32,359 nucleotides of DNA from JAFGRR01 sp964499235 (GTDB lineage: Bacteria > Planctomycetota > Phycisphaerae > UBA1845 > Fen-1342), in NCBI GenBank assembly GCA_964499235.1, contig CAZCKC010000020.1, positions 1 through 32,359 of the forward strand, read 5' to 3'. Below the pieces are notes generated by a model that worked only from the letters and a program-made list of their open reading frames with translations, did no database searches and was not told the DNA's origin. Below are positions 7,617-16,860 of the stretch, piece after piece. Numbering within the stretch: position 1 is the stretch's first letter; every line of letters starts with the position of its first letter. The translations under genes were made by a program, and so were the position numbers.

Positions 7617-9258
7617 AGGAGGCGGCTGTGACCTGATCCCGATGGTTGGGATCGGTAATGAGGCAGGGGCGTTTGTACTGTTCGGCCGTCGAGCCGCGTC
7701 GCGCAGCGACTGCTTGATCGAGCCCGGCGAAGGCGTCGGGGGTGGTTTCGACGACAACGCAGCCGGCGAGCCGGCCGCTCTTGCGCCGCGAAGTGTATTC
7801 GCCGTTTTGTTCGGCGAGCGCCTCATCAAACGCGGCAGCCCAGGCGTCGGGGAGTTGGCGGCCGACGATCAGGCGGTAGTGGGGGGGATCGCCCCAAGTT
7901 GGGACGAGCTGGAAGTCGAAGGCCCGCAGGTTGGTTTTTGCGCACGTGGCGCGAAAGGCCTCGACGACCTGGTGTTCGGTGAGCTTTTCGCCGGCGAGGG
8001 AGGACACGCGGCCGGCGCGGTGGAGGAAGCGGACGATCGGTGTTGGCCCCCGGAAGCCGGTAACTTCGACGACATCGTCGAGGCGGTAGCGCAGCAGGCC
8101 GGTGGTGTTGCTGAGCACGACGCTGTAGCGCTCGCCGACGCTGAGCTCGTGCGCGAAGAGGGTTTCGGGTTGTGGTGCTTCAACGTTGTCGAGGGGGATA
8201 AATTCGAAGAGACCGGCCGTGACGTCGAGGACGCCGGCGGGCGTGGCGTCTTCGAGCGGCAGGCTGACGCGGCCTTCGCTGGCGAGCAGGCCGATGTCAC
8301 GAACGGGGATCGGGCCCCACCAGTCGGCGAGGCGCCCGAGGTAGTGTCCGAGACTGCCGCCGGTCCAGCAGGCGAGGAACGTGACCTGCCAGATGTCGCG
8401 GGGGCGGAGGCTGCCGTGCTGGGTGACGGCTTCGGCCAGGGCGGCGGCGCGGCCGGGATCGGGCCTGAGGCCGGCGCTGAGGACACGGCGGAGGGTCGGC
8501 TCGGGAACGAAGTCGGGGCTGATGGTGCCGTCGTGGACGTCGCGCACGAGGGCGGTGCGGTGCTGGTCAGCGACCTGGGCCAAGCGGATGAGCGTGGCCG
8601 GGTTGGCGGTGATCGCGAAGGCGAGGTCTTTTGATGCGGCGAGGCGCATGAGGGTGTAGTAGCGGCACTCGGGATCGGTGATGTCCGCGACGGCCGGCCC
8701 GCCGACGTAGAAGCGGCGGACGATGCGTTTCTGGGTGCGGGCGAGCAGTCCGGTGATGGCGCCGACGGGGATGCCGGCGGCGGTGCGGCTTTCTTCGACG
8801 CGGCCGGTGACTTGCAGGATAAAGCGGAGGATGGCGGCAGGGTGGTCGCGAAGCAGCTTGAGGCCGAAGGTATTCCAGCCGCGGCGGTAGTCGACGACGA
8901 AATTGGGGGTGACGGGGATGAGCTTTTGGCGGGCGGTGGTACCGCTGCTGGTGGCGAACATGAGGGGGCGCTGGTCGGAGGCGAGCAAGGCGGTGACGTC
9001 GCCGTCGGCCACGCGGTCGATGGTGGGGCGGTAGTCTTCGAACGTGTGTAGGGGGAGGGCGCGGCGCAGGTCGGGGGGCGTGTGCACGGTGGCGAGTCGG
9101 TGGGTGCGGGCGAAGGCGCTGCCGCGGGTGGTTCGCAGGGCGCGCGTGAGGGCGAACTGCTGGGCGGCTTGCGCGTCGGCCGTGGCGCGGTCGAAGGTTC
9201 GGAAGACGCGGCCGGCATGCCAGAAGGCTGCGGCGGCAGCCATGCGGTTCAGCAACAT
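7615..9258 (-). CDS. GH3-family acyl-adenylate-forming enzyme
   Basis: The 547-residue protein matches the GH3 auxin-responsive-promoter family, adenylate-forming enzymes that in plants conjugate acyl acids to amino acids. Visible family features are the ATP-loop segment FATSSGTTARQKLIPVT (about 102-118), the middle FLACWTGGSLGHYLGRL and the hinge region YSVVLSNTTGLLRYRLDDVVEVTGF. The C-terminal part ends with the family-like EQYKRPCLITD. Bacterial members have no settled substrate. The ATG at 9258 lies 4 nt after the TAG of the alpha/beta hydrolase (9263-9265), so the genes are translationally coupled. A second ATG at 9243 is possible. No signal peptide is seen. Family assignment is good; function is inferred only at family level. 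Confidence 0.88.
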   Translation of the reverse strand: MLLNRMAAAAAFWHAGRVFRTFDRATADAQAAQQFALTRALRTTRGSAFARTHRLATVHTPPDLRRALPLHTFEDYRPTIDRVADGDVTALLASDQRPLMFATSSGTTARQKLIPVTPNFVVDYRRGWNTFGLKLLRDHPAAILRFILQVTGRVEESRTAAGIPVGAITGLLARTQKRIVRRFYVGGPAVADITDPECRYYTLMRLAASKDLAFAITANPATLIRLAQVADQHRTALVRDVHDGTISPDFVPEPTLRRVLSAGLRPDPGRAAALAEAVTQHGSLRPRDIWQVTFLACWTGGSLGHYLGRLADWWGPIPVRDIGLLASEGRVSLPLEDATPAGVLDVTAGLFEFIPLDNVEAPQPETLFAHELSVGERYSVVLSNTTGLLRYRLDDVVEVTGFRGPTPIVRFLHRAGRVSSLAGEKLTEHQVVEAFRATCAKTNLRAFDFQLVPTWGDPPHYRLIVGRQLPDAWAAAFDEALAEQNGEYTSRRKSGRLAGCVVVETTPDAFAGLDQAVAARRGSTAEQYKRPCLITDPNHRDQVTAAS

Positions 9259-9262
9259 GCGA

Positions 9263-10333
9263 CTAGACCGAGGCGCCGAGGGTGGCGGTGTTGGTTTCGC
9301 CGACGCGTGCGGGTGGCGGGGTGGTCGGGGGCTGGATCGCGGAGCTCAGGAACTGGTCGAAGAACGAAATGCTGAGGTGGGCATAGCGTTCGGGGTGGAG
9401 GACAACGGCTTGGTTGTGGCGGGCGTTGGGAGCGATCCAGAGGAACTTGGGCTGGCCGGCGAGGGCGTAGAGGCGCCGGCTTTGCTCGACGGGGAGGTAG
9501 CTGTCGCGCTCGCCGTGAACGAAGAAGAGCGGGCGGGGCTCCATTCGCTTGATGGACTTGATCACAGAGGGGAAGCGGCAGCGGAACTCGCGGCGGGCGA
9601 AGATGAACATCGCCCAGCGGAGGAAGCGCCAGAAGATCGGGGGGTGGTTCTCGTAGATGACCCGGACGCGGGCGAAGATATAGGCCCACCGCTTCATGAA
9701 GTACTCGATGGTGGAATCGGTGCTGAAGGCGCCGTCGGCGAAGATGGCGGCGATGTCGGGGTTTTCGCGGGCGGCGAGGATCGCGGCGCAGGCGCCGCGG
9801 GAGATCCCGACCACGCCGACGCGCGGCGGCAGGTTGCGGGCCTCGAGCCAGCGCTGGATGAACGCGACCGCGCCGCGCATGTCGTCGATCTCGGCCCCGG
9901 TGACCCACTGTCGCGGGGTGTAGCCGGGCGGGGCGTGGGACTGGCCGTGGCCGCGGAAGTCGAAGGTGAAGACGTCGTAGCCCACCTCGCACAATGGGCG
10001 GCAGTAGCGGGCGCAGGAGTACATGTCGGAGCAGAACTCGTGGGCGAAGATGACGAGGCCGCGGCGGTTTTTACGGGGGTCGGCCCGGATGATCATGCCG
10101 TGGAGGGGCTGGCCGTCGAAGGCGGGGAAGCTGACGGGTTCGCCCTCGAGGCGGCGGAAGTCGAGGGGGTTGCGTGAAAGAGGCGGGCGGGTGGTTCGCA
10201 TGATGTTGAGGGAGATGCGGATGTACTTAAGTAGGACCAGGGCGGGAACGAGGGTGAGCACGCAGATCGTGGTGGCGATGGCGACGAACGCCCAGTTGCG
10301 GACGATCACGTCGAAGACCCACCAATTCGCCAC
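9263..10333 (-). CDS. Membrane-anchored alpha/beta hydrolase
   Basis: The 356-residue protein begins with one membrane helix (about 14-36). An alpha/beta-hydrolase domain follows, with strand motif LVIFAHEF, DFRGHGQS, the nucleophile elbow GISRG (Ser178), Asp277 in HGERDSYLP and His305 in NARHNQ, a complete catalytic triad. It probably hydrolyses an ester or thioester near the membrane; the substrate is unknown. The frame opens at 10408, but I chose the GTG at 10333 because GGAGGGG lies 4 nt upstream and the helix follows directly. It precedes the GH3-family gene with a 4-nt gap, and the pair may act on the same acyl compound (inference). Confidence 0.85.
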   Translation of the reverse strand: MANWWVFDVIVRNWAFVAIATTICVLTLVPALVLLKYIRISLNIMRTTRPPLSRNPLDFRRLEGEPVSFPAFDGQPLHGMIIRADPRKNRRGLVIFAHEFCSDMYSCARYCRPLCEVGYDVFTFDFRGHGQSHAPPGYTPRQWVTGAEIDDMRGAVAFIQRWLEARNLPPRVGVVGISRGACAAILAARENPDIAAIFADGAFSTDSTIEYFMKRWAYIFARVRVIYENHPPIFWRFLRWAMFIFARREFRCRFPSVIKSIKRMEPRPLFFVHGERDSYLPVEQSRRLYALAGQPKFLWIAPNARHNQAVVLHPERYAHLSISFFDQFLSSAIQPPTTPPPARVGETNTATLGASV

Positions 10334-10389
10334 GTAACCCCTCCAGCCTGGGCGTGAACCAGCGCAGAATCGCCACCGCGCGTGCCGGG

Positions 10390-10418
10390 AATATAACCCT
10401 GATGCCAAAAAGCGTCTA
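10390..10418 (-). promoter_or_regulatory. Candidate promoter for the hydrolase-GH3 pair
   Basis: On the minus strand TAGACG (10418-10413) and TATATT (10395-10390) are 17 nt apart. The leader would be about 50 nt. The -35 overlaps the ispF terminator stem, so it is tentative; the -10 is good. Confidence 0.35.
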
Positions 10419-10430
10419 TCGCGGAGACGC
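10407..10430 (-). terminator. Intrinsic terminator after ispF
   Basis: On the minus strand GCGTCT and AGACGC pair around a 7-nt loop and are followed at once by TTTTT. It begins 8 nt after the ispF stop. This is the most canonical terminator in the window. Confidence 0.8.
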
Positions 10431-10438
10431 CCGTCGGA

Positions 10439-10954
10439 CTAGCGCGACTCGCTTGGGGTTTGCCCGATGAGGACGCTGGCCCAGCAGGCGATGGCCTCGC
10501 CGCGGCCGACGGCATCGAGGCCTTCGTTGGTGGTGGCCTTCAAACCGACGCGTTCGGCGGGGATGTCGAGGAGCTCGGCGAGGCGGTGGACCATGGCGGG
10601 CTTGTAGGGCTTGAGCTTGGGCTTTTCGGCGTGGATGACGACATCGACGTTGACGATGGTCCAGCCGGCGTCGGTGACGAGGTGGCGGGCGGCCTCGACG
10701 AAGTGGGCGCTGTCGGCGTCCTTCCACTCGGGATCGGTATCGGGGAAGTGCTCACCGATGTCGCCGTTACCGCTTGCGCCGAGGAGGGCGTCGCTTACGG
10801 CGTGGAGGACGACATCGGCGTCGCTGTGGCCGAGCAAACCGAACTCGGCCGGGATGCGTAAGCCAGAGAGGATCAGCGGCCGCTGGGGGGCGGTCCGGTG
10901 GAGGTCGTAACCGATACCGGTTCGAAAGGGCGGTGGTTGGGGCGAGGCGGGCAT
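10439..10954 (-). CDS. ispF: 2-C-methyl-D-erythritol 2,4-cyclodiphosphate synthase
   Basis: IspF makes the cyclic diphosphate in the non-mevalonate (MEP) isoprenoid pathway, releasing CMP, as a cytoplasmic trimer with a metal at each active site. The 171-residue protein shows the signature GIGYDLHR with metal ligands Asp17 and His19, then LGHSDADVVLHAVSDALLGA with metal ligand His51. DIGEHFPDTDPEWK and the C-terminal ATTNEGLDAVGRGEAIACWA substrate segment follow. The length fits the family. The ATG at 10954 has a weak AAGGA upstream. The gene stands alone with a terminator behind it and is not fused to ispD. Confidence 0.97.
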   Translation of the reverse strand: MPASPQPPPFRTGIGYDLHRTAPQRPLILSGLRIPAEFGLLGHSDADVVLHAVSDALLGASGNGDIGEHFPDTDPEWKDADSAHFVEAARHLVTDAGWTIVNVDVVIHAEKPKLKPYKPAMVHRLAELLDIPAERVGLKATTNEGLDAVGRGEAIACWASVLIGQTPSESR

Positions 10955-11038
10955 GGGGTTCGGATCCTTGCGGCGCTGGTGGCGGACGGGCGATTTGCCG
11001 TGCAGGCGCTGCCTGCCATGGTGTAAAACAATAGCGTG

Positions 11039-11470
11039 ATGGCGCGTTCAAAGCATCTATCTCGATCGGCCGGCATTCACGACGCGTTGCAGCGCGAGGG
11101 CGACGTCCACATTGGGGCGAGCGCGGCGGCGTACCGGCAGCGACGGATCTGGATCGGGGTCGGGGGGCTCTTGATGATGGCGGTGGCGGGGGCGATTTAC
11201 CTCTTTGTGAGCCAGCCGGCGGCGCCGGCGGCCGAGTTGTGGAAGACCACCACGGTGCAGTGCCAGGCCTGCCAGGCGGAGCAGGTGTTGCCGGCGGACC
11301 CGCGGCGGGCGTTTCCGGTGAAGTGTTCGGCGTGTGGAAAGCACGCGGCGTGGCCTTTGTGGCAGTGCCGGGAGGACGGGACGGTTTTCCTGCCCGACGA
11401 CCCGGCGCAGACGGTGCGGTGTCCGGTCTGTGGGAGCACGCGGGTGGGGTACGTCCAATCGCCACAGTGA
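11039..11470 (+). CDS. Single-helix protein with cysteine-pair zinc-ribbon domain
   Basis: I do not recognise a named family. The 143-residue protein has a basic N-terminus, one membrane helix at about residues 37-57 and a C-terminal domain with paired cysteines: CQAC, CSAC, a single WQC, and CPVC. That arrangement looks like one or two zinc ribbons, perhaps with incomplete ligands. The orientation rule (basic residues before the helix) suggests that the cysteine domain may lie outside the cytoplasm, unusual for a zinc ribbon, but this is uncertain. A GTG at 11036 directly precedes the ATG and could also be used. No Shine-Dalgarno is seen. A small dyad, GCAGGC/GCCTGC (11002-11016), lies upstream between this gene and divergent ispF. 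Confidence 0.65.
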   Translation: MARSKHLSRSAGIHDALQREGDVHIGASAAAYRQRRIWIGVGGLLMMAVAGAIYLFVSQPAAPAAELWKTTTVQCQACQAEQVLPADPRRAFPVKCSACGKHAAWPLWQCREDGTVFLPDDPAQTVRCPVCGSTRVGYVQSPQ

Positions 11471-11536
11471 TTCCCCTGATGGGCGTCGGGGCAGGTTAGT
11501 TGGAATGAAAGAACCACAAGCTGGGGTGCGTCAGTG

Positions 11537-11544
11537 GCCGATAA
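11537..11544 (+). promoter_or_regulatory. Isolated GCCGATAA, sigma28-type -10 match upstream of prkA
   Basis: The eight bases equal the FliA -10 consensus. At the expected distance upstream there is no TAAA -35 element (the sequence is CAAGC), so it may be chance. Confidence 0.15.
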
Positions 11545-11552
11545 CAAGGCGG

Positions 11553-11588
11553 GGAATGCGCTGGATTGACCGGCTGATGGGGCATTCC
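11553..11588. repeat. Inverted repeat around the prkA -35
   Basis: GGAATGC (11553-11559) and GCATTCC (11582-11588) are perfect inverted copies with 22 nt between them. They bracket the candidate -35 at 11566 and end directly before the -10, a layout typical of an operator for a dimeric regulator. Confidence 0.45.
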
Positions 11589-11594
11589 TAGCAT
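11566..11594 (+). promoter_or_regulatory. Candidate sigma70-type promoter for prkA
   Basis: TTGACC and TAGCAT are separated by exactly 17 nt. Transcription would begin near 11601 and leave a leader of about 118 nt. That leader starts with a perfect 8-bp hairpin, GCGACACG with CGTGTCGC (11602-11635). Confidence 0.5.
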
Positions 11595-11718
11595 CGATAT
11601 CGCGACACGGGGACCGGCGCGCGCAAGCGTGTCGCCCGTTGGCCGCTCGTCTGCGCCGCGGCGTGTCGGCGCGGGCAGGAGCGGAGAACGTCGCAGTCGC
11701 CGGTGATGGAGAACCGCG

Positions 11719-13782
<2,064 letters not shown>

Positions 13783-13831
13783 GGCTGCGGCCGGCGGTTT
13801 TTGCCCGCTGTCACGCGGTTGTTCGTGACCG

Positions 13832-14929
13832 ATGATTTCCAAGATCGAAAAAGACCACCAGCGTTTCCGGCAGATCGTCAAGGGCCGGATCCGCAAGGAC
13901 CTCCGCAAGTTCCTGACCCGCGGCGAGCTGATCGGCAAGGAAGGCAAGCGGCTGATCAGCATCCCGGTACCGGGGGTCGACTTGCCGCGCTTTCGCTACG
14001 GCGACAACAAGACCAATGGCGTCGGGCAGGGTGACGGCAAGCCCGGGCAGCAGGTCGACGGCGAGGGGCAGAGCGGGCTCGGCGGTGAGGAGCCGGGCAA
14101 GCACATCCTCGAGGTGGACGTGAGCCTCGACGAGCTGGCGGACATCCTCGGCGAGGAGCTGCAGCTGCCGCGGATCGAGCCCAAGGGCAAGCACAACATC
14201 ACGACGATTCGGGAGAAGTACAGCTCGATCCGCCAGGCCGGCCCCGAGTCGCTGCGGCACTTCAAGCGGACCTTCCGCCGCGGGCTGCGGCGGATGATCA
14301 TGAGCGGGCTCTACAATCCCGACGACCCGATGATCATCTTCGAGCGCGCCGACAAGCAGTACCGCAGCTGGAAGACGGTCAAGAAGCCGCAGTCCAATGC
14401 CGTGATCGTCTACATGATGGACGTCTCCGGCTCGATGGGACACGAGCAGAAGGAGCTGGTGCGGCTGGAGGCGTTCTGGATCGACGCGTGGCTGCGGCGG
14501 AATTACGAGGGTATCGACAGCCGCTATATCGTCCACGACGTGCACGCCAAGGAGGTCGACCGCGAGACCTTTTTTCGCATCCGCGAGGACGGTGGCACGA
14601 AGATCTCGAGCGCGTTCAAGACCGCCCGCAACCTGCTCGAGGCCCACTACCCGCCGCAGGAGTGGAACACCTACCTCTTCCATTTCTCCGACGGGGACAA
14701 CTCCTCGGAGGCCGACTCGCGCGAATGTTGCCGGCTGCTGAAGGAGGCGATGCTGCCGCACGTGAACCAGTTCGGCTACTGCCAGGTCGCCAGCGCCTAC
14801 GGCAGCGGGAACTTCATCAACGTGCTCCGCGAGCAGCTCGGCGAAGAAGAGAACATGGTCACCAGCCGGGTCAACACCAAGGACGACATCCTCGACAGCA
14901 TCAAGGCGTTCTTCGCGAAGGGGCGTTGA
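13832..14929 (+). CDS. yeaH: DUF444 / YeaH-YhbH family von Willebrand A protein
   Basis: The 365-residue protein is the standard partner of PrkA. An N-terminal part with a Gly-rich linker (about 60-90) precedes a von Willebrand A-like domain whose metal site is DVSGSMG (197-203). Later family segments include GGTKISSAF and the C-terminal INVLREQL. It is shorter than E. coli YeaH (427), mainly in the N-terminal half. B. subtilis YhbH and E. coli YeaH are tied to sporulation or stress through the kinase; the molecular role is not settled. No Shine-Dalgarno precedes the ATG. Instead GTCACG (13810-13815) and CGTGAC (13824-13829) form a 6-bp hairpin ending 2 nt before it, so translation may be coupled to prkA. 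The last 40 codons are inside a 310-bp tandem duplication. Confidence 0.93.
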   Translation: MISKIEKDHQRFRQIVKGRIRKDLRKFLTRGELIGKEGKRLISIPVPGVDLPRFRYGDNKTNGVGQGDGKPGQQVDGEGQSGLGGEEPGKHILEVDVSLDELADILGEELQLPRIEPKGKHNITTIREKYSSIRQAGPESLRHFKRTFRRGLRRMIMSGLYNPDDPMIIFERADKQYRSWKTVKKPQSNAVIVYMMDVSGSMGHEQKELVRLEAFWIDAWLRRNYEGIDSRYIVHDVHAKEVDRETFFRIREDGGTKISSAFKTARNLLEAHYPPQEWNTYLFHFSDGDNSSEADSRECCRLLKEAMLPHVNQFGYCQVASAYGSGNFINVLREQLGEEENMVTSRVNTKDDILDSIKAFFAKGR

Positions 14930-15067
14930 GCAAGGGCCTTTGATGGTGGAGCGAGACGCCCGCCCCACCCGGCAGGGGCACACCCGCCCACCCTTACGAC
15001 CCAATCGTTCCGCAGGCTGAGATGCCCGCGCCACCACCGCAGAGGGATGCCGGGTAGCAGAAATGAG

Positions 15068-15102
15068 AACGGCCGGCGCGCGGGGGGCTGGCCGGCCGTT
15101 TT
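15068..15102 (+). terminator. Terminator hairpin after the DUF444 gene, copy 1
   Basis: AACGGCCGGC (15068-15077) and GCCGGCCGTT (15091-15100) form a perfect 10-bp stem with a 13-nt loop. The last T's run on to give four T's. The spacer from the stop at 14929 to the hairpin (about 140 nt) holds no gene. Confidence 0.65.
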
Positions 15103-15116
15103 GACGGCGCTGCGGG

Positions 15117-15239
15117 GGGAACTTCATCAACGTGCTCCGCGAGCAGCTCGGCGAAGAAGAGAACATGGTCACCAGCCGGGTCAACACCAAGGACGACATC
15201 CTCGACAGCATCAAGGCGTTCTTCGCGAAGGGGCGTTGA
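15117..15239 (+). pseudogene. Duplicated 3' fragment of the DUF444 gene
   Basis: This repeats the last 40 codons and stop of the DUF444 gene (reading NFINVLREQL to FFAKGR) as part of the 310-bp duplication. It has no start codon or domain of its own and should not make a functional protein. Confidence 0.9.
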
Positions 15240-15377
15240 GCAAGGGCCTTTGATGGTGGAGCGAGACGCCCGCCCCACCCGGCAGGGGCACACCCGCCCA
15301 CCCTTACGACCCAATCGTTCCGCAGGCTGAGATGCCCGCGCCACCACCGCAGAGGGATGCCGGGTAGCAGAAATGAG

Positions 15378-15412
15378 AACGGCCGGCGCGCGGGGGGCTG
15401 GCCGGCCGTTTT
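15378..15412. terminator. Terminator hairpin, copy 2, between convergent genes
   Basis: This is identical to the hairpin at 15068-15102, offset by 310. It sits 25 nt beyond the stop of the minus-strand secreted-protein gene. It may act in both directions, but the minus side has only CTCATTT after the stem and is weaker. Confidence 0.6.
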
Positions 15413-15436
15413 GACGGCGCTGCGGGGGGCGGCGGT

Positions 15437-16732
15437 TTAGTAGAACATGAACGGCCACCAGTTCTTCATCGGCTTGCCGTCGTCGTCGAGCGCCTGGTTC
15501 TCGTAGCCCGGCATGCACTGCATCCAGTAGACCAGCCATTGGCCCATGCAGTCGGGGGCGACGCCGGCGTAGCGCTGCCACTTGTCCTTGCTGAAGGGCT
15601 CGACGCGGTCCTGGCCGTTGACGCCGTTGAATTGGCGGAAGTTCTCGATCCGGCTGAGGACGGTGTGTGGGCTGTCGAGGTCGTAGTGCTTGCGGGCGCC
15701 CGGCGGCCAGTGGACGTTGCCGCCCGCGTTGATGTAGGGGTTCAGCCGGTGCTTAGTACCCTCGTAGGTGAAGAGCGCCTCGGCTTGATGCGGGTAGGTG
15801 ACGTGCTCGCCGCGGTAGGGGAAGCGGTAGAAGGAACGGAACGGCAGGTCGAAGCGGTCCTTCAAGTTCAGCTCGGCGTACTCATCGAAGTACTTCTTGT
15901 AGTAGGCGATCGAGTTGTGGTTGGCGATCGCCTCGAGCTCGTGGCCGAAGTTCTCGAGCATGCAGCCGATCCCGCGGTGCGGGTTGAAGAAGGCGATGCG
16001 GAAGCTGCGGCCGGACCAGGGCATGCTGGGATCGTGGCCGTTGCCGGCCGGCCCGTGCTTGCCGGGGATCGGCTGGGCCTGCTCGTCGTAGTACTGTTTG
16101 AACTCGATGGTCTCGCGGCCGGGCCAGCCCGCGTCGGTGTGGATGGCGAAGTACCAGAGCTCGTGGACGTAGCCGCCGTGGATCAGCTCGTGGAGGTTGA
16201 GGTATTCCCCGGGGCGTTTGGGGTCCTCGAAGCCGTAGTGGCGGGCGAATTCGTCGCTGTAGAGGGCGTTGTAGTCGATCAGCGCGCCGCGGCGCTCGCC
16301 GGTCTTCTCGGGGAAGTGCTTGCTGTTCTCGCGGACGCCGCGGTTGTCGTCGCGGAGGTCGACGAAGCGCACGGGGTCGTAGGTGATGAAGGGCGGGGCG
16401 TCGGGGTTGGCGAAGCCGTGGTGGCGGGTGGCTTCGGCGAAGGCCTGGATGAAGCCGCGGGTCTGCTTCTCGATCGCGTCGGGCTCGACGTCGTTGGCGA
16501 AGCTGAGGACGAGCACGCGGGGGCGCATCGCGGTGATCTTCGCGTGGTTCTCGACCAGCCACGTGTCGGAATTGCGGTAGCTTTCCTGATTCGGCCAGAC
16601 AGTTGGGTCGTCCGGCAGATCGGGCGGCGGCGGCAGGTCGGGGCGGACGCCGGGCGGGGTGGCGGCCGTGGCGCTGCCGGGCAACAGCAGGGCGATGAGA
16701 GCGAGACCGATGAGCGGTCGGTGGGTGGACAT
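15437..16732 (-). CDS. Secreted protein of unknown function
   Basis: The 431-residue product starts with a signal peptide (about 1-23, LIGLALIALLLPGSATA) followed by a proline-rich linker, so it is exported. I do not know its function. Distinctive segments are WLVENHAKITAMRPRVLVLSF near 58-78, LHELIHGGYVHELWYFAIH (180-198), RSFRIAFFNPHRGIGCMLENFGHE (about 242-265), and a Trp/Tyr-rich tail. From memory these last parts resemble a broad group of secreted bacterial proteins with an IHEVW and GVGEMLE-FGH pattern. HELIH matches HExxH formally, but that is not enough to call a metalloprotease. The ATG at 16732 has GAGGAG about 9 nt upstream. It is divergent from the MBOAT gene and convergent with the DUF444 gene. 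Confidence 0.8.
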   Translation of the reverse strand: MSTHRPLIGLALIALLLPGSATAATPPGVRPDLPPPPDLPDDPTVWPNQESYRNSDTWLVENHAKITAMRPRVLVLSFANDVEPDAIEKQTRGFIQAFAEATRHHGFANPDAPPFITYDPVRFVDLRDDNRGVRENSKHFPEKTGERRGALIDYNALYSDEFARHYGFEDPKRPGEYLNLHELIHGGYVHELWYFAIHTDAGWPGRETIEFKQYYDEQAQPIPGKHGPAGNGHDPSMPWSGRSFRIAFFNPHRGIGCMLENFGHELEAIANHNSIAYYKKYFDEYAELNLKDRFDLPFRSFYRFPYRGEHVTYPHQAEALFTYEGTKHRLNPYINAGGNVHWPPGARKHYDLDSPHTVLSRIENFRQFNGVNGQDRVEPFSKDKWQRYAGVAPDCMGQWLVYWMQCMPGYENQALDDDGKPMKNWWPFMFY

Positions 16733-16783
16733 GCGGGGAACTCCTCACTTAGATTTCGCGACGTGAACTTCCGCGAGCGCGAC

Positions 16784-16811
16784 ACGATACCCGAAAGCAG
16801 TGGCGGGTCAA
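16784..16811 (-). promoter_or_regulatory. Candidate promoter for the secreted protein gene
   Basis: On the minus strand TTGACC (16811-16806) and TATCGT (16789-16784) are 16 nt apart, giving a leader of about 45 nt before the ATG at 16732. Confidence 0.4.
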
Positions 16812-16860
16812 TCGGCCGCGTTGGTGTTCGGTTGCCGCCACCGCTAAGCGGGGAGCGCGC

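Larger units (their letters stand above)
14807..15429. repeat. Perfect 310-bp tandem direct duplication
   Basis: The 313 nt at 14807-15119 recur without a mismatch at 15117-15429, a period of 310. Each unit holds the last 40 codons of the DUF444 gene, its stop, a 3' spacer and the terminator hairpin. The join lies at G-rich microhomology (GCAGCGGGA against GCGGGGGGA), consistent with slippage or short-homology recombination. Complete identity points to a very recent event or an assembly error. Confidence 0.97.

Noticed and set aside
15437..16732. Calling the secreted protein a zinc metalloprotease from HELIH
   Set aside because: The third ligand pattern does not fit a known clan and the motif may be chance.
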